Source of the DNA: DATKPC01 sp035524275 | GTDB lineage: Bacteria; Pseudomonadota; Gammaproteobacteria; Burkholderiales; Burkholderiaceae_F | Direction: 5' to 3' | Length of the DNA stretch: 48,771 nt | Assembly (NCBI GenBank): GCA_035524275.1 | Contig: DATKPC010000070.1 | Span: 1-48,771 of the forward strand | Shown here: positions 1 to 8,658 of the stretch, piece by piece | Position numbering within the stretch: the stretch's first letter is position 1 | Layout of the letters: every line of letters begins with the position of its first letter | The notes under the pieces: generated by a model | The model's input: the letters and a program-made list of their open reading frames with translations, nothing else | Database searches by the model: none | Told to the model about the DNA's origin: nothing | Position numbers and translations under genes: made by a program

Positions 1-1006
1 CGAGGCATTCCGCCAGCGTGACGCAATCGCGTACCCCAAGATTGAAGCCCTGGCCGGCCACCGGGTGCAGCGTCTGCGCGGCGTTGCCGACATAGACGAT
101 CCGATGGTCGCGGATCGATGCTCTCAACCGGTTGGTGAGCGGAAACTGCGCGGGCGATGTCGCCGCGAGGACGCGTCCCATTCGCGCGCCGAGCACGCGG
201 TTCAGCGCGTCGATGAACCGGGCCGGCGGCAGCCCGACCCGCTCCTGCGCCACCGCCCGCGGCATGCACCAGACGAGCGACATCGAACGCGATTCGCGCC
301 CGGCGCTGCCCGCCGCGCCGGCCGGGTCCGGCGCGCTCGACGCGTACGCGGCCCCGGGCGGCAGCGGCAGCAGCGCCAGCGGGCCGTCGCGCGTGAAGCG
401 CTCGATCGCGACGCCTTCCGCGATTCCGCCCGTCTCGACCTCGGCGACGAGCGCCATGTCGGAGCCCGGTCGTCCGTCGCCGCGCTGCGGTGCCGTGCCG
501 TCGTCGATGCGGCCCTCGGCATCGACGACGAGTCGGGCGTCGTGCGTGCGCCCGTCGTCCAGTTCGAGCTCGACCGCGTCCGGCCGCTGCGCGATACGGC
601 GCACGCGCCGCGGCTGTTCGATCGACACCCGCGGCTGCGCGGCCGCGGCGCGCGCCAGCGCGGCAGACAGGTCCTCGAAAGCGACCGTCGCGCCGAGCCG
701 CGTCGTGCCGAATTCGCCGGCACGGAGGCGGAAGCTCCCGAAGTCGCCGGACGAACTGACCAGGACGTCGGTGATCGGCGCCACGGCGAGGTCCCGGACC
801 CCGAGGGCTTCGAGGATCTCGAGCGTGCCGCGCGACAGCGCGATCACACGCCGGTCGCCACGGTCCGCGGTCGATGTCGCGGCGCGCGGCGGGCGCGCTT
901 CCAGCAGGCGGCAAGCGATGCCTCGATGCGCCAGCGCCAGCGCGCAGGTCAGGCCGATCGGGCCGCCGCCGACGATCGTGACCGGCGGTTTCGTGACGGG
1001 GTTCAT
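1..1006 (-). CDS. ubiH: UbiH-type FAD monooxygenase (ubiquinone biosynthesis), 3' end cut by window
   Basis: The frame is open from an ATG at 1006 to the window edge, so the C-terminus is missing. The N-terminus has the FAD-binding Rossmann motif TIVGGGPIGLTCALAL. A DG-like motif (LVVDAEGR) follows, and near the left edge stands GNAAQTLHPVAGQGFNLG, the NADH/FAD motif variant typical of UbiH rather than UbiF or VisC. The family hydroxylates a polyprenyl phenol ring in ubiquinone synthesis at the inner membrane. Its ATG overlaps the TGA of murU (ATGA), so it is probably translated as the third gene of amgK-murU-ubiH. Other members of the UbiH/COQ6 family cannot be excluded without the C-terminus. 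Confidence 0.85.
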   Translation of the reverse strand, partial: MNPVTKPPVTIVGGGPIGLTCALALAHRGIACRLLEARPPRAATSTADRGDRRVIALSRGTLEILEALGVRDLAVAPITDVLVSSSGDFGSFRLRAGEFGTTRLGATVAFEDLSAALARAAAAQPRVSIEQPRRVRRIAQRPDAVELELDDGRTHDARLVVDAEGRIDDGTAPQRGDGRPGSDMALVAEVETGGIAEGVAIERFTRDGPLALLPLPPGAAYASSAPDPAGAAGSAGRESRSMSLVWCMPRAVAQERVGLPPARFIDALNRVLGARMGRVLAATSPAQFPLTNRLRASIRDHRIVYVGNAAQTLHPVAGQGFNLGVRDCVTLAECL

Positions 1007-1725
1007 CGAATGGCCGGATCCGAATGCCCGAGGCGCTCGGCGTTCAGGCGGTCGTCCAGCGCCGCCAGTTCCGCCGGCGTCCCGACGTTGAACCAGCGTC
1101 CGGCGTAGTGCTCGGCCGATACGCGGCCGGCGTCGACGACGTCGTACATCCACGGGAACAGGCGCTCGCGCGTCGCGGCGACCGCGGCGAAGAGGCGCGG
1201 CGCGAAGACGCCGATGTTGCCGTAGGTCAGTCGCGGCGCCCCGGCGCGGGTCGCGCGGCCGTCGGCGAGCGCCATGTCGCCGGCCGGATGCGAGGGCGGA
1301 TTGTCGACGAGCACGAAGTGCGCATCGAACGCGCCGCCGGCGATCGCTTCGGCGCGGCGCCGCAGCGCGGCGTAGTCGAAGTCCGTCATGACGTCGCCGC
1401 TCGTCACGACGAAGGGCGATTCGCCGAGCAGCGGCAACGCCCGCGCGATGCCGCCGCGCGTCTCGAGCGCGTCCTCGGCGTGCTCGCCCTCGACGGAATA
1501 GGCGATCCGCACGCCGTGGTCCGCGCCGTTGCCGAGGACGCGGCGCAGCGCACCCCCGAGGTGCGCGACGTTGATGACGATGTCGCGGATGCCGGCCCGC
1601 GCCAGCGCCGCGAGCTGCCACTCGATCAGGCTGCGGCCGCCGGCCCGCAGAAGCGGCTTGGGGGTGGCGTCGCTCAGCGGGCGCATCCGCTCGCCGCGTC
1701 CGGCCGCGAGGATCAGCGCGCGCAT
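1003..1725 (-). CDS. murU: N-acetylmuramate-1-phosphate uridylyltransferase (MurU-like nucleotidyltransferase)
   Basis: A 240-residue nucleotidyltransferase. It opens with the signature LAAGRGERMRPLSDATPKPLL (residues about 6-26), has the metal/substrate segment TSGDVMTDFD, and ends with FNVGTPAELAALDDRL. The length matches MurU. In the known AmgK/MurU route, MurNAc-1-phosphate is turned into UDP-MurNAc, bypassing de novo synthesis and lowering fosfomycin sensitivity. The ATG at 1725 lies inside the end of amgK (13-nt overlap), and the stop overlaps the ubiH start. The pairing with amgK is the main reason for MurU over a generic sugar-1-phosphate nucleotidyltransferase. Confidence 0.85.
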   Translation of the reverse strand: MRALILAAGRGERMRPLSDATPKPLLRAGGRSLIEWQLAALARAGIRDIVINVAHLGGALRRVLGNGADHGVRIAYSVEGEHAEDALETRGGIARALPLLGESPFVVTSGDVMTDFDYAALRRRAEAIAGGAFDAHFVLVDNPPSHPAGDMALADGRATRAGAPRLTYGNIGVFAPRLFAAVAATRERLFPWMYDVVDAGRVSAEHYAGRWFNVGTPAELAALDDRLNAERLGHSDPAIR

Positions 1726-2855
1726 CCGGCGTCGTCCAGGCGTTCGCGCAGGCGGATCAGCAGCCGGCCAAGGGGAGCCAGCGCGTCGTAGCGCCGGGCG
1801 ACCGCGAGCGCGGCGTCGGCCACGCGCGGCAGGTCGCCCAGGTAGCCGCGCTTGCCGTCGCGGTGGGCAAGGCGGGAAAAGATGCCGAGGATCTTCAGGT
1901 GCCTCTGCAATCCCATCCACTCCAGGTCGCGCCAGAACACGCCGAAGTCGGCGGCGACCGGCAGCGCGGCGCGGCGCGCCATGTCCCAGTACCGCGCGGC
2001 GTAATCGATCTGCTGCGCTTCATCGATATCGACGTAGGCGTCGCGCAGCAGCGATACGACGTCGTAGGCGATCGGTCCGAACAGCGCGCCCTGGAAGTCC
2101 AGGATCCCCGGGTTGCCGCTCGCCAGCCGCATCAGGTTGCGGCAATGGTAGTCGCGATGGACGATGACGCGCGGCTGCGCCAGGTGGCTCGCCAGCAGGT
2201 CCGCGGCGACGCGCTCCAGGTCGGTCCGTTCGGTGGCGGTGAGCGCAGCGCCGAGGTGGCGCTCGACGAACCATTCGGGAAACAGCAGCAGTTCGGTGCG
2301 CAGCCGTTCGCGATCGTAGTCCGGAAGCAGCCCCGGCCGGCTCGCGGCCTGCAGCCGGACCAGCGCCGCCAGCGCGTCCTCGTAGAGCGGCCGTGGCGCG
2401 GCGCCCGAGCGCAACGCCTCGAGGTAGGTCGTCGTGCCGAGGTCGCCGACGAGGAGGTAGCCGCGGGCCAGGTCGGCCGCGTGGATCGTCGGCACGGTCA
2501 CGCCGGCATCGCGCAGGATCGCGGCCACGCGGACGAAGGCGGCGCTGTCCTCGTGCTGCGGCGGGGCGTCGACGGCGATCAGCGTGGGCGCCCCGCGCGC
2601 CGCCGCGTCGCCGACAGGAGAATCAATGGAAGCGGCGGCGTCGGTATCGACGCGGAAGTAGCGACGGAAGCTCGCGTCGTTCGACGCCGGGCGAAGGCTT
2701 TCCGGGTCCACGCCGAATCGCGGCCCGACGTCTTGCAGCCAGCGCTGCAGCCCGGCGAGCCGCGCGTCGGCGGCCTGCGGATCGTCGGCCGTGCGGGCGG
2801 CGGCGTCAGCGGGCGTGCCGGGCGGCGGGCGGAGCGGATCGGTAGCGGAAGACAT
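1713..2855 (-). CDS. amgK: AmgK-like anomeric MurNAc/GlcNAc kinase (aminoglycoside phosphotransferase fold)
   Basis: A 380-residue APH-fold kinase. The catalytic loop HRDYHCRNLM (Brenner-type H-x-D...N) and the metal-binding ILDFQGALFGPIAYDVVSLL are intact. AmgK phosphorylates MurNAc (and GlcNAc) at the anomeric carbon and feeds MurU, which is the next gene and overlaps it. The ATG at 2855 was chosen because the mature-looking sequence begins there and a promoter-like site lies just upstream. The N-terminus (residues 1-40) is an Ala/Pro-rich extension before the kinase fold. Divergent from lptD, the same arrangement as in Pseudomonas and many betaproteobacteria. Confidence 0.87.
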   Translation of the reverse strand: MSSATDPLRPPPGTPADAAARTADDPQAADARLAGLQRWLQDVGPRFGVDPESLRPASNDASFRRYFRVDTDAAASIDSPVGDAAARGAPTLIAVDAPPQHEDSAAFVRVAAILRDAGVTVPTIHAADLARGYLLVGDLGTTTYLEALRSGAAPRPLYEDALAALVRLQAASRPGLLPDYDRERLRTELLLFPEWFVERHLGAALTATERTDLERVAADLLASHLAQPRVIVHRDYHCRNLMRLASGNPGILDFQGALFGPIAYDVVSLLRDAYVDIDEAQQIDYAARYWDMARRAALPVAADFGVFWRDLEWMGLQRHLKILGIFSRLAHRDGKRGYLGDLPRVADAALAVARRYDALAPLGRLLIRLRERLDDAGCAR

Positions 2856-2882
2856 GCGCGAGCGCGCGTCGGGACGTGCGCC

Positions 2883-2909
2883 ATGATAGCGGGCACGCTG
2901 GCGCGGCAA
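2883..2909 (-). promoter_or_regulatory. candidate sigma-70 promoter of amgK-murU-ubiH
   Basis: Read on the minus strand, TTGCCG (2909-2904) and TATCAT (2888-2883) are separated by 15 bp, 28 bp before the amgK ATG. The 131-bp space to lptD must also carry the plus-strand promoter. There only a weak GATACT (2916-2921) after a T-run is visible. Confidence 0.4.
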
Positions 2910-2986
2910 TTTTGCGATACTGCGCCGCGTGTGGCGCGTGCGCGGCGGGCCTGCGCCGACGGCGTCACGCCATCTACCCATCCATC

Positions 2987-5344
2987 GTGGACTCCCGCCG
3001 CCCTCATCGTCGACGCCGCGCACCGGTCGTGATCGTGCTGCTGTTTGCGGCCGGCGCGTCGCGGATCGTGCTGGCCGCGACGGGCGACTCGCCCGACGCG
3101 CCGGGCGCGGAGGCTGCGCCGACGGCGGCGGCTGCGCCGGCCGCCGGCGAGACGCCGCTGCGTTTGCGCCTGGAGCGGGCGCTCGGCGAAGGCCACGCGC
3201 CGCACGCGCCCGGGATGCCGTCGTTCGGCACGGCGCAGCGGATCTCCGGCGAGTTCGAGGAGACCATCGTCCTCGATGGCAACGCCGAAGTGCGCCGCGG
3301 CGGCATCGTGTTGCGCGGCGACCGCATCGTCTACACGCTGGCGACGGACCGGCTGCAGGCGAACGGCAACGCCCACTTCTACGACGGTGGAATCGGCTTC
3401 AGCGGACCTTCGCTCGACATGAAGGTCGAGCCGCGCATCGGCACGATGCCCGACGCCACCTACCTCTACACGTCGCGCGACGCGCGCGGCACGGCGTCCC
3501 TCGTCGAGTTCATGGGACCCGATCGCATCCGGCTCGACAACGCGATCTTCTCGACCTGCGGCCCAGGGGACGACTCCTGGTGGATCCAGGCCAACCGCCT
3601 CGACCTCGACCAGCTGGAGGAGGAAGCCGCGGCCCGCGGGGCGAAGCTCTACTTCGAGGGCCTGCCGATTCTCGCGTCGCCGTGGTTCGACTTCCCGCTC
3701 GGCGACCATCGACGCAGCGGATTCCTGACGCCCGGGTTCGTGCTCGTCAACTCGCACACCGGGCCGGAAGCCGACATTCCGTACTACTTCGACATCGCGC
3801 CGAATCGCGACATGACGCTGACGACGCGCGTGCTGCCGGACCGCGGCGTGATCCTTGCCGACGAGATCCGCTTCCTCGACCCGCGCGACCGCGGCGTGAT
3901 CACGCTCGACGCGATGCCCAACGACCGCACGACCGGCGGCTCGCGCGGCTTCGCCCGGATCGTCGCCGACTATGCCGGGACGAACGGCTTCGGCGCGAAC
4001 ATCAACTTCAACCGCGTCAGCGACGACAATTTCCTCGTCGACTTCTCGCGGACGATCAGCGACGCATCGCTCGTCGTGCTGCCGCAGACCGAGACCCTGT
4101 CGTACAGCCGTTCGTACTGGACCTCGTCGCTGACGATGGCGAGATACCAGACGCTATATTCGCTGCTCACCGCGGGCGAGGGCGCACCGTACAACAAGGT
4201 GCCGGAGCTCAGCGTCACGGGGCAGCGCTACGACTGGCACGGCACCGACCTGTACACGCTCTTCGACGTCACCCGTTTCGAGTATCCGACGGCGACGCCG
4301 GGGACGCAGAACGGGACGCGGATCGTCGCGAACCCGTCGCTTTCGTACCCGATCCAGGCCCCCGGGTACTACGTGATCCCGAAGGTCCAATGGAACTACG
4401 CGGCCTACGAGCTCGATCCGACCTTGAATCCGCAAGGCTCCCGGCCCGTACGCAGCCTGCCGATCGCCTCGGTCGATTCCGGGCTCGTCTTCGAGCGCGA
4501 AGCGAGCTTCTTCGGCTCGCCGACGCGGCAGACGATCGAACCGCGACTCCTCTATACGCGGATCCCCTATCGCGACCAGAGCCAGCTGCCGAATTTCGAC
4601 GGCGGCATCCCGACGCCGTCGCTGGCGCAGATCTTCACCGAGAACGTCTACTCCGGCTGGGACCGCATCGGCGAGGCGAACGACGTCACGCTGGCCGTCG
4701 TCGGGCGCGTCCTGGATCCGTCCAGCGGGTCGGAACGGCTGCGCGCCGCGGTCGGCGAGCGTTTCTACTTCGGCCCGCAACTGGTGACGTTCCCCGGCGG
4801 CGTCGCGCGCACCGGCAAGGCCTCGGACCTGCTCTTCGAGGTTTCGGGCAACCTGTCGCAGCGCTGGCTCTTCGACGCCGCCGTCGATTACTCCAGCCAT
4901 ACGATCGACCAGGTCGTCCGCGGCAACCTCGGCGTGCGCTGGCAGCCCAGCCTCGGCAAGGACCTGAGCCTGAGCTACCGCTACGATTCGACGCTGGTCG
5001 ACCCGACCCTCGCGATCAACGAGGTCGCGTTCGCCGGCCAGTGGCCGCTCGTGAAGCACCTCTACGGCGTCTGGGACTTCGACTATTCGGTCCTGGACCG
5101 AGGCTGGGTCCAGCAGCTCTTCGGCGTCGAATACAAGGCCGATTGCTGGATCGTGCGCGTCGTCGCGCAGCGCTACGCGACGGCCGCGCAGACGACAACG
5201 ACGGCGTTCTTCGTCCAGCTCGAGTTGAACGGCCTCACCGGCATCGGCCAGGATCCGCTCGACCAGCTGCGGCGTAACATTCCGGGTTACCGTCCGATCA
5301 CGCCGCCGGCGCGGCTCGTCGGACCCTACGAGGACTACGAATGA
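2987..5344 (+). CDS. lptD: LPS assembly outer-membrane protein LptD
   Basis: LptD is the outer-membrane beta-barrel that, with LptE, inserts LPS into the outer leaflet. I start at GTG 2987 because the next residues form a signal peptide (basic RRPHRRRR, then a hydrophobic run ending VLAA). The open frame upstream to 2876 does not look like protein. About 785 residues, normal for the family. An OstA/LptA-like N-domain (residues about 60-180) is followed by the LptD barrel domain. Cysteines appear in FSTCGPGDDSW and near the C-terminus in KADCWIV. The second site has one Cys where E. coli has CC, and the mature N-terminus has none. The stop overlaps the surA start (ATGA). The start codon is the least certain part. 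Confidence 0.95.
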   Translation: MDSRRPHRRRRAPVVIVLLFAAGASRIVLAATGDSPDAPGAEAAPTAAAAPAAGETPLRLRLERALGEGHAPHAPGMPSFGTAQRISGEFEETIVLDGNAEVRRGGIVLRGDRIVYTLATDRLQANGNAHFYDGGIGFSGPSLDMKVEPRIGTMPDATYLYTSRDARGTASLVEFMGPDRIRLDNAIFSTCGPGDDSWWIQANRLDLDQLEEEAAARGAKLYFEGLPILASPWFDFPLGDHRRSGFLTPGFVLVNSHTGPEADIPYYFDIAPNRDMTLTTRVLPDRGVILADEIRFLDPRDRGVITLDAMPNDRTTGGSRGFARIVADYAGTNGFGANINFNRVSDDNFLVDFSRTISDASLVVLPQTETLSYSRSYWTSSLTMARYQTLYSLLTAGEGAPYNKVPELSVTGQRYDWHGTDLYTLFDVTRFEYPTATPGTQNGTRIVANPSLSYPIQAPGYYVIPKVQWNYAAYELDPTLNPQGSRPVRSLPIASVDSGLVFEREASFFGSPTRQTIEPRLLYTRIPYRDQSQLPNFDGGIPTPSLAQIFTENVYSGWDRIGEANDVTLAVVGRVLDPSSGSERLRAAVGERFYFGPQLVTFPGGVARTGKASDLLFEVSGNLSQRWLFDAAVDYSSHTIDQVVRGNLGVRWQPSLGKDLSLSYRYDSTLVDPTLAINEVAFAGQWPLVKHLYGVWDFDYSVLDRGWVQQLFGVEYKADCWIVRVVAQRYATAAQTTTTAFFVQLELNGLTGIGQDPLDQLRRNIPGYRPITPPARLVGPYEDYE

Positions 5345-6717
5345 CGATCGTCGCCGGTGCGATGGCCGCCGCGCCCGAGCGGTGGCGCCGCGCCCTCCGT
5401 GCAGCCTGCCACCCCGCCGCCATCGTCGCCATGGGAGTCGCGGCGTTCGCGACCCTGGTCGCCGGCGCCGCCGCGAAGCCCGTCGACCTCGACCGCGTCG
5501 CCGCCGTCGTGAACGACGAGGTCATCACCGATCGCGAGGTCCAGGACCGGATGCAGCAGGCGCAGCAGCAGCTGCAGCAGCGCCGCATCGCGGTGCCGGC
5601 GGCCGACGTCCTGCGGCGGCAGGTCCTGGAGCGGCTCGTCATCGACCGCGCGCAGCTGCAGCTCGCGAAGGAGAACGGCGTTCGCGTCGACGACACGACG
5701 GTCAACGCCGCGATCCAGCGGATCGCCGACCAGAATGGCCTGACGGTGGCGGCGCTGCGCGAAAAGCTCGACCAGGAGAAGACGAGCTTCCCGCGCTTCC
5801 GCGAGGACATCCGCGACGAGATCACGCTCGCGCGATTGCGCGAGCGCGAGGTCGAGTCGCACATCAGCGTCTCCGAAGGCGAGATCGACAATTTCCTTTC
5901 CGACGAGGCCGGCAAGACCGACAGCAAGGCCGAATACGACATCGCGCAGATCCTGCTGCGCCTGCCGGAGAACGCGTCGCCGGACCAGATCGAAGCGGTT
6001 CGCAAGCGCGCCGAAGATCTGCGCGCGCAGGTGCTCGCGGGCAAGGACTTCGCCGAACTCGCGGCGAGCTACTCGGTGAGCGCCGAGGCGATGAAGGGCG
6101 GCGACATCGGCTGGCGTCCGGCGGAGAAGCTGCCGACCCTCTTTCTCGAGGCCGTGCGGTCGCTGCAGCCCGGCGAACTCGCGCCGATCGTGCGCAGCCC
6201 GGGCGGATTCCACGTGCTGAAGCTGCTTGGGCGCCGCGGCGCCGGTGCCGGCGCGTCGTCGGCGGCGATCGGCCCGGTACAGCAGACGCACGCGCGCCAT
6301 ATCCTGTTGCGCGTCACCGACGCGTCCCCGGAGCCCGACGTCAAGCGGCGGCTCGAGGACCTGCGCGACCGGATCACGCAGGGCGGACAGGATTTCGGGC
6401 AGCTTGCCCGACTGCACTCGGTCGACCCGAGCAGTACGCGCGGCGGCGACCTCGGCTGGCTGTATCCGGGCGACACGGTGCCGGAATTCGAACGCGCGAT
6501 GAATGCCCTCGCGATCGGCGAAATCAGCAAGCCGATCAAGTCGCCGTTCGGATGGCACCTGATCCAGGTCCTGGAGCGACGTACCGAGCAGGACTCGTCG
6601 GAACACGCCCGCCTTGCGGCGCGCCAGGCGCTGCGCGAGCGCAAGAGCGAGGAAGCGACGCTCGAGTGGCTGCGCCAGCTGCGCGACCGGACCTACGTCG
6701 AATACCGCGACGAATAG
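5341..6717 (+). CDS. surA: periplasmic chaperone / peptidyl-prolyl isomerase SurA
   Basis: A 458-residue SurA, which escorts outer-membrane proteins, LptD among them, across the periplasm. A signal peptide ends near AGAAA (residue 45). The N-terminal chaperone module starts LDRVAAVVNDEVITDREV and is rich in Gln repeats (MQQAQQQLQQ). Two parvulin (PpiC) domains follow at about 200-298 and 316-414, each with the GGDIGW or GGDLGW motif. The ATG overlaps the lptD stop by 4 nt, so translation is coupled to its major client. Confidence 0.96.
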   Translation: MTIVAGAMAAAPERWRRALRAACHPAAIVAMGVAAFATLVAGAAAKPVDLDRVAAVVNDEVITDREVQDRMQQAQQQLQQRRIAVPAADVLRRQVLERLVIDRAQLQLAKENGVRVDDTTVNAAIQRIADQNGLTVAALREKLDQEKTSFPRFREDIRDEITLARLREREVESHISVSEGEIDNFLSDEAGKTDSKAEYDIAQILLRLPENASPDQIEAVRKRAEDLRAQVLAGKDFAELAASYSVSAEAMKGGDIGWRPAEKLPTLFLEAVRSLQPGELAPIVRSPGGFHVLKLLGRRGAGAGASSAAIGPVQQTHARHILLRVTDASPEPDVKRRLEDLRDRITQGGQDFGQLARLHSVDPSSTRGGDLGWLYPGDTVPEFERAMNALAIGEISKPIKSPFGWHLIQVLERRTEQDSSEHARLAARQALRERKSEEATLEWLRQLRDRTYVEYRDE

Positions 6718-6730
6718 CCGTCGCCCGGCC

Positions 6731-7711
6731 ATGGCCACGCGCGCGCCGATCGTCCTCACCACCGGCGAGCCCGCCGGCGTCGGCCCGGAGATCGCGTTGC
6801 GCGGCGTGGCCGACGATGCGGCCGGACCGTGCGTCCTGCTGGGCGATGCGGACCTGCTGGGCGCCACCGCGCGTCGAATCGGGGTGCGCTGGCCCTTGGC
6901 GCCGCGCGTCGTGGTCGAGCACGTGGCGCTGCGCGTGCCGTGCGAGCCCGGGCGCCTCGCGCCGCGCAACGGCCCCTACGTGCTGGAGCTTCTCGACCGC
7001 GCGATCGCCGGGTGCGTCGCCGGGCGCTATGCCGCGATGGTGACGGCGCCGATCCACAAGGGGGCGATCAACGACGGCCTGGGGGCAGGAGCGCCGCTGT
7101 TCACCGGCCACACGGAATACCTCGCGCACGCGACGTCGTCGCGGCACGTCGTGATGCTGCTCGTCGGCGGCGGCCTGCGCGTGGCGCTGGCGACGACGCA
7201 CCTGCCGCTTGCGGCCGTGCCGGCTGCGATCACCGGCGCGGGTCTCGCGGCGACGCTGGACGGGTTGCATCGCGGCTTGAGGGAATTCTTCGGGCTGCCC
7301 GCGCCGCGCATCGCGGTGCTCGGGCTCAATCCGCACGCCGGCGAGAACGGCTATCTCGGCCGCGAGGACGTCGACGTGATCGCCCCGGCCGTCGAGGCGG
7401 CGCGTGCGCGCGGCGTCGGCGCCGAGGGCCCGTTGCCCGCCGATACCGTCTTCGTGCCTTCGATCGCGCGGCGCTTCGACGCCATCCTGGCGATGTACCA
7501 CGACCAGGGCCTCGCTCCGTTGAAGCAGGCGAGCTTCGGCCACGGCGTCAACGTGACGCTCGGACTGCCGCTGGTGCGCACGTCGGTCGACCATGGCACG
7601 GCGCTCGACCTCGCCGGCCGCGGGACGGCCGACCCCGGCAGCCTGCGCGCCGCGCTGGCGCTGGCGCGCGACATCGTCGCTCGTCGCGAGGCTTCCGGAG
7701 TCGCGCATTGA
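6731..7711 (+). CDS. pdxA: 4-hydroxythreonine-4-phosphate dehydrogenase PdxA
   Basis: A 326-residue PdxA, the NAD-dependent oxidative decarboxylase of the DXP-dependent pyridoxal phosphate pathway. Visible are GEPAGVGPEIALRG at the N-terminus and the three metal-ligand histidine contexts TGHTEYLA, TTHLPLAAVP and MYHDQGLAPLK. The family segment NPHAGENGYLGREDVDVI is also present. The ATG at 6731 is 13 nt after the surA stop, and the order lptD-surA-pdxA-rsmA is the conserved operon. Confidence 0.96.
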   Translation: MATRAPIVLTTGEPAGVGPEIALRGVADDAAGPCVLLGDADLLGATARRIGVRWPLAPRVVVEHVALRVPCEPGRLAPRNGPYVLELLDRAIAGCVAGRYAAMVTAPIHKGAINDGLGAGAPLFTGHTEYLAHATSSRHVVMLLVGGGLRVALATTHLPLAAVPAAITGAGLAATLDGLHRGLREFFGLPAPRIAVLGLNPHAGENGYLGREDVDVIAPAVEAARARGVGAEGPLPADTVFVPSIARRFDAILAMYHDQGLAPLKQASFGHGVNVTLGLPLVRTSVDHGTALDLAGRGTADPGSLRAALALARDIVARREASGVAH

Positions 7712-7732
7712 GCCGTCGATGACTGCGTGGCC

Positions 7733-8560
7733 ATGAGGCTCGACGGGCACGCGGCGCGCCGACGCTTCTCGCAGAACTTCCTGCACGATCCGCGGCAGAT
7801 CGCGCGCATCGTGGGCGCGATCGATCCACGGCCGGGCCAGGCCATCGTCGAGATCGGCCCCGGCCTCGGCGCACTGACGGAGCCGCTGCTGCGGCGCGCC
7901 GGCCACCTCGTCGTGATCGAACTCGACCGCGACCTGGCGCAGCGCCTGCGCGAACGTTTCGATCCGGCCGAGCTGACGGTCATCGAGGCCGACGCGCTGG
8001 CGGTCGATTGGCCGGCCGTCGCGAAGGAGGCCGTGGAGCGCAACGGGGCCGGCGACGGCTCGCTGCGCATCGTCGGCAACCTGCCCTACCACATTTCGAC
8101 GCCGCTTCTCTTCGCGTTGATGCCGATCGCGGCGCAGGTCGCCGACCAGCACGTGATGCTGCAGAAGGAGGTCGTCGATCGGATGGTCGCGGCGCCCGGC
8201 ACGGCGGCCTACGGTCGGCTTTCGGTGATGCTCCAGATGCGCTACCGGATCGAACGCCTTTTCGACATCGGCGCCGGCGCGTTCACGCCGGCCCCGAAGG
8301 TGCAGTCCAGCGTCGCCCGCCTCGTGCCACGCCCGGTCGCCGAACTGCCGGTCGTCGACGCCGGTGTCTTCGCGCGCATCGTCGCGGCCGCGTTCTCGCA
8401 GCGCCGCAAGACGCTGCGCAATGCGCTGTCGGCGATCCTCGATGCGGAAGGAATCCGGGCGGCCGGGATCGATCCGGCCGTGCGCGGCGAAACGCTGGGG
8501 GTCGATGCGTATGTCCGGCTCGCTCGCGAGGCGGCGGCGCGATCGGCGCCCGCCGGGTGA
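7733..8560 (+). CDS. rsmA: 16S rRNA (A1518/A1519) dimethyltransferase RsmA/KsgA
   Basis: A 275-residue KsgA-family methyltransferase that dimethylates two adjacent adenines in helix 45 of 16S rRNA. The start has RRRFSQNFLHDP. The SAM-binding motif I is VEIGPGLGALT, and the catalytic motif IV is NLPYHIST. The C-terminal domain has FSQRRKTLRNAL. The ATG at 7733 is preferred over an in-frame GTG two codons upstream. No clear Shine-Dalgarno is seen, which fits translation as the last gene of the lptD operon. Confidence 0.96.
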   Translation: MRLDGHAARRRFSQNFLHDPRQIARIVGAIDPRPGQAIVEIGPGLGALTEPLLRRAGHLVVIELDRDLAQRLRERFDPAELTVIEADALAVDWPAVAKEAVERNGAGDGSLRIVGNLPYHISTPLLFALMPIAAQVADQHVMLQKEVVDRMVAAPGTAAYGRLSVMLQMRYRIERLFDIGAGAFTPAPKVQSSVARLVPRPVAELPVVDAGVFARIVAAAFSQRRKTLRNALSAILDAEGIRAAGIDPAVRGETLGVDAYVRLAREAAARSAPAG

Positions 8561-8614
8561 CCGGCGGGGCGGCGCACGAGGTTGGCGTGCGGCGTTGCGA
8601 TTCATGGAATCGAT

Positions 8615-8650
8615 CCTCGCCCGCGAAGCGGAAGCGGCGTGGGGGGGCGG
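8615..8650 (-). repeat. degenerate REP-like fragment
   Basis: The 17 bases 8615-8631 match the core of the repeat seen near 27340, 48620 and 48700 (CCTCGCCCGCGAAGCGG). A G-rich run follows instead of the usual GAGAGGGG. It lies in the 98-bp space between the convergent ends of rsmA and the transfer operon. It may act as a bidirectional terminator. The short match makes it uncertain. Confidence 0.35.
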
Positions 8651-8658
8651 CGGGCCCG

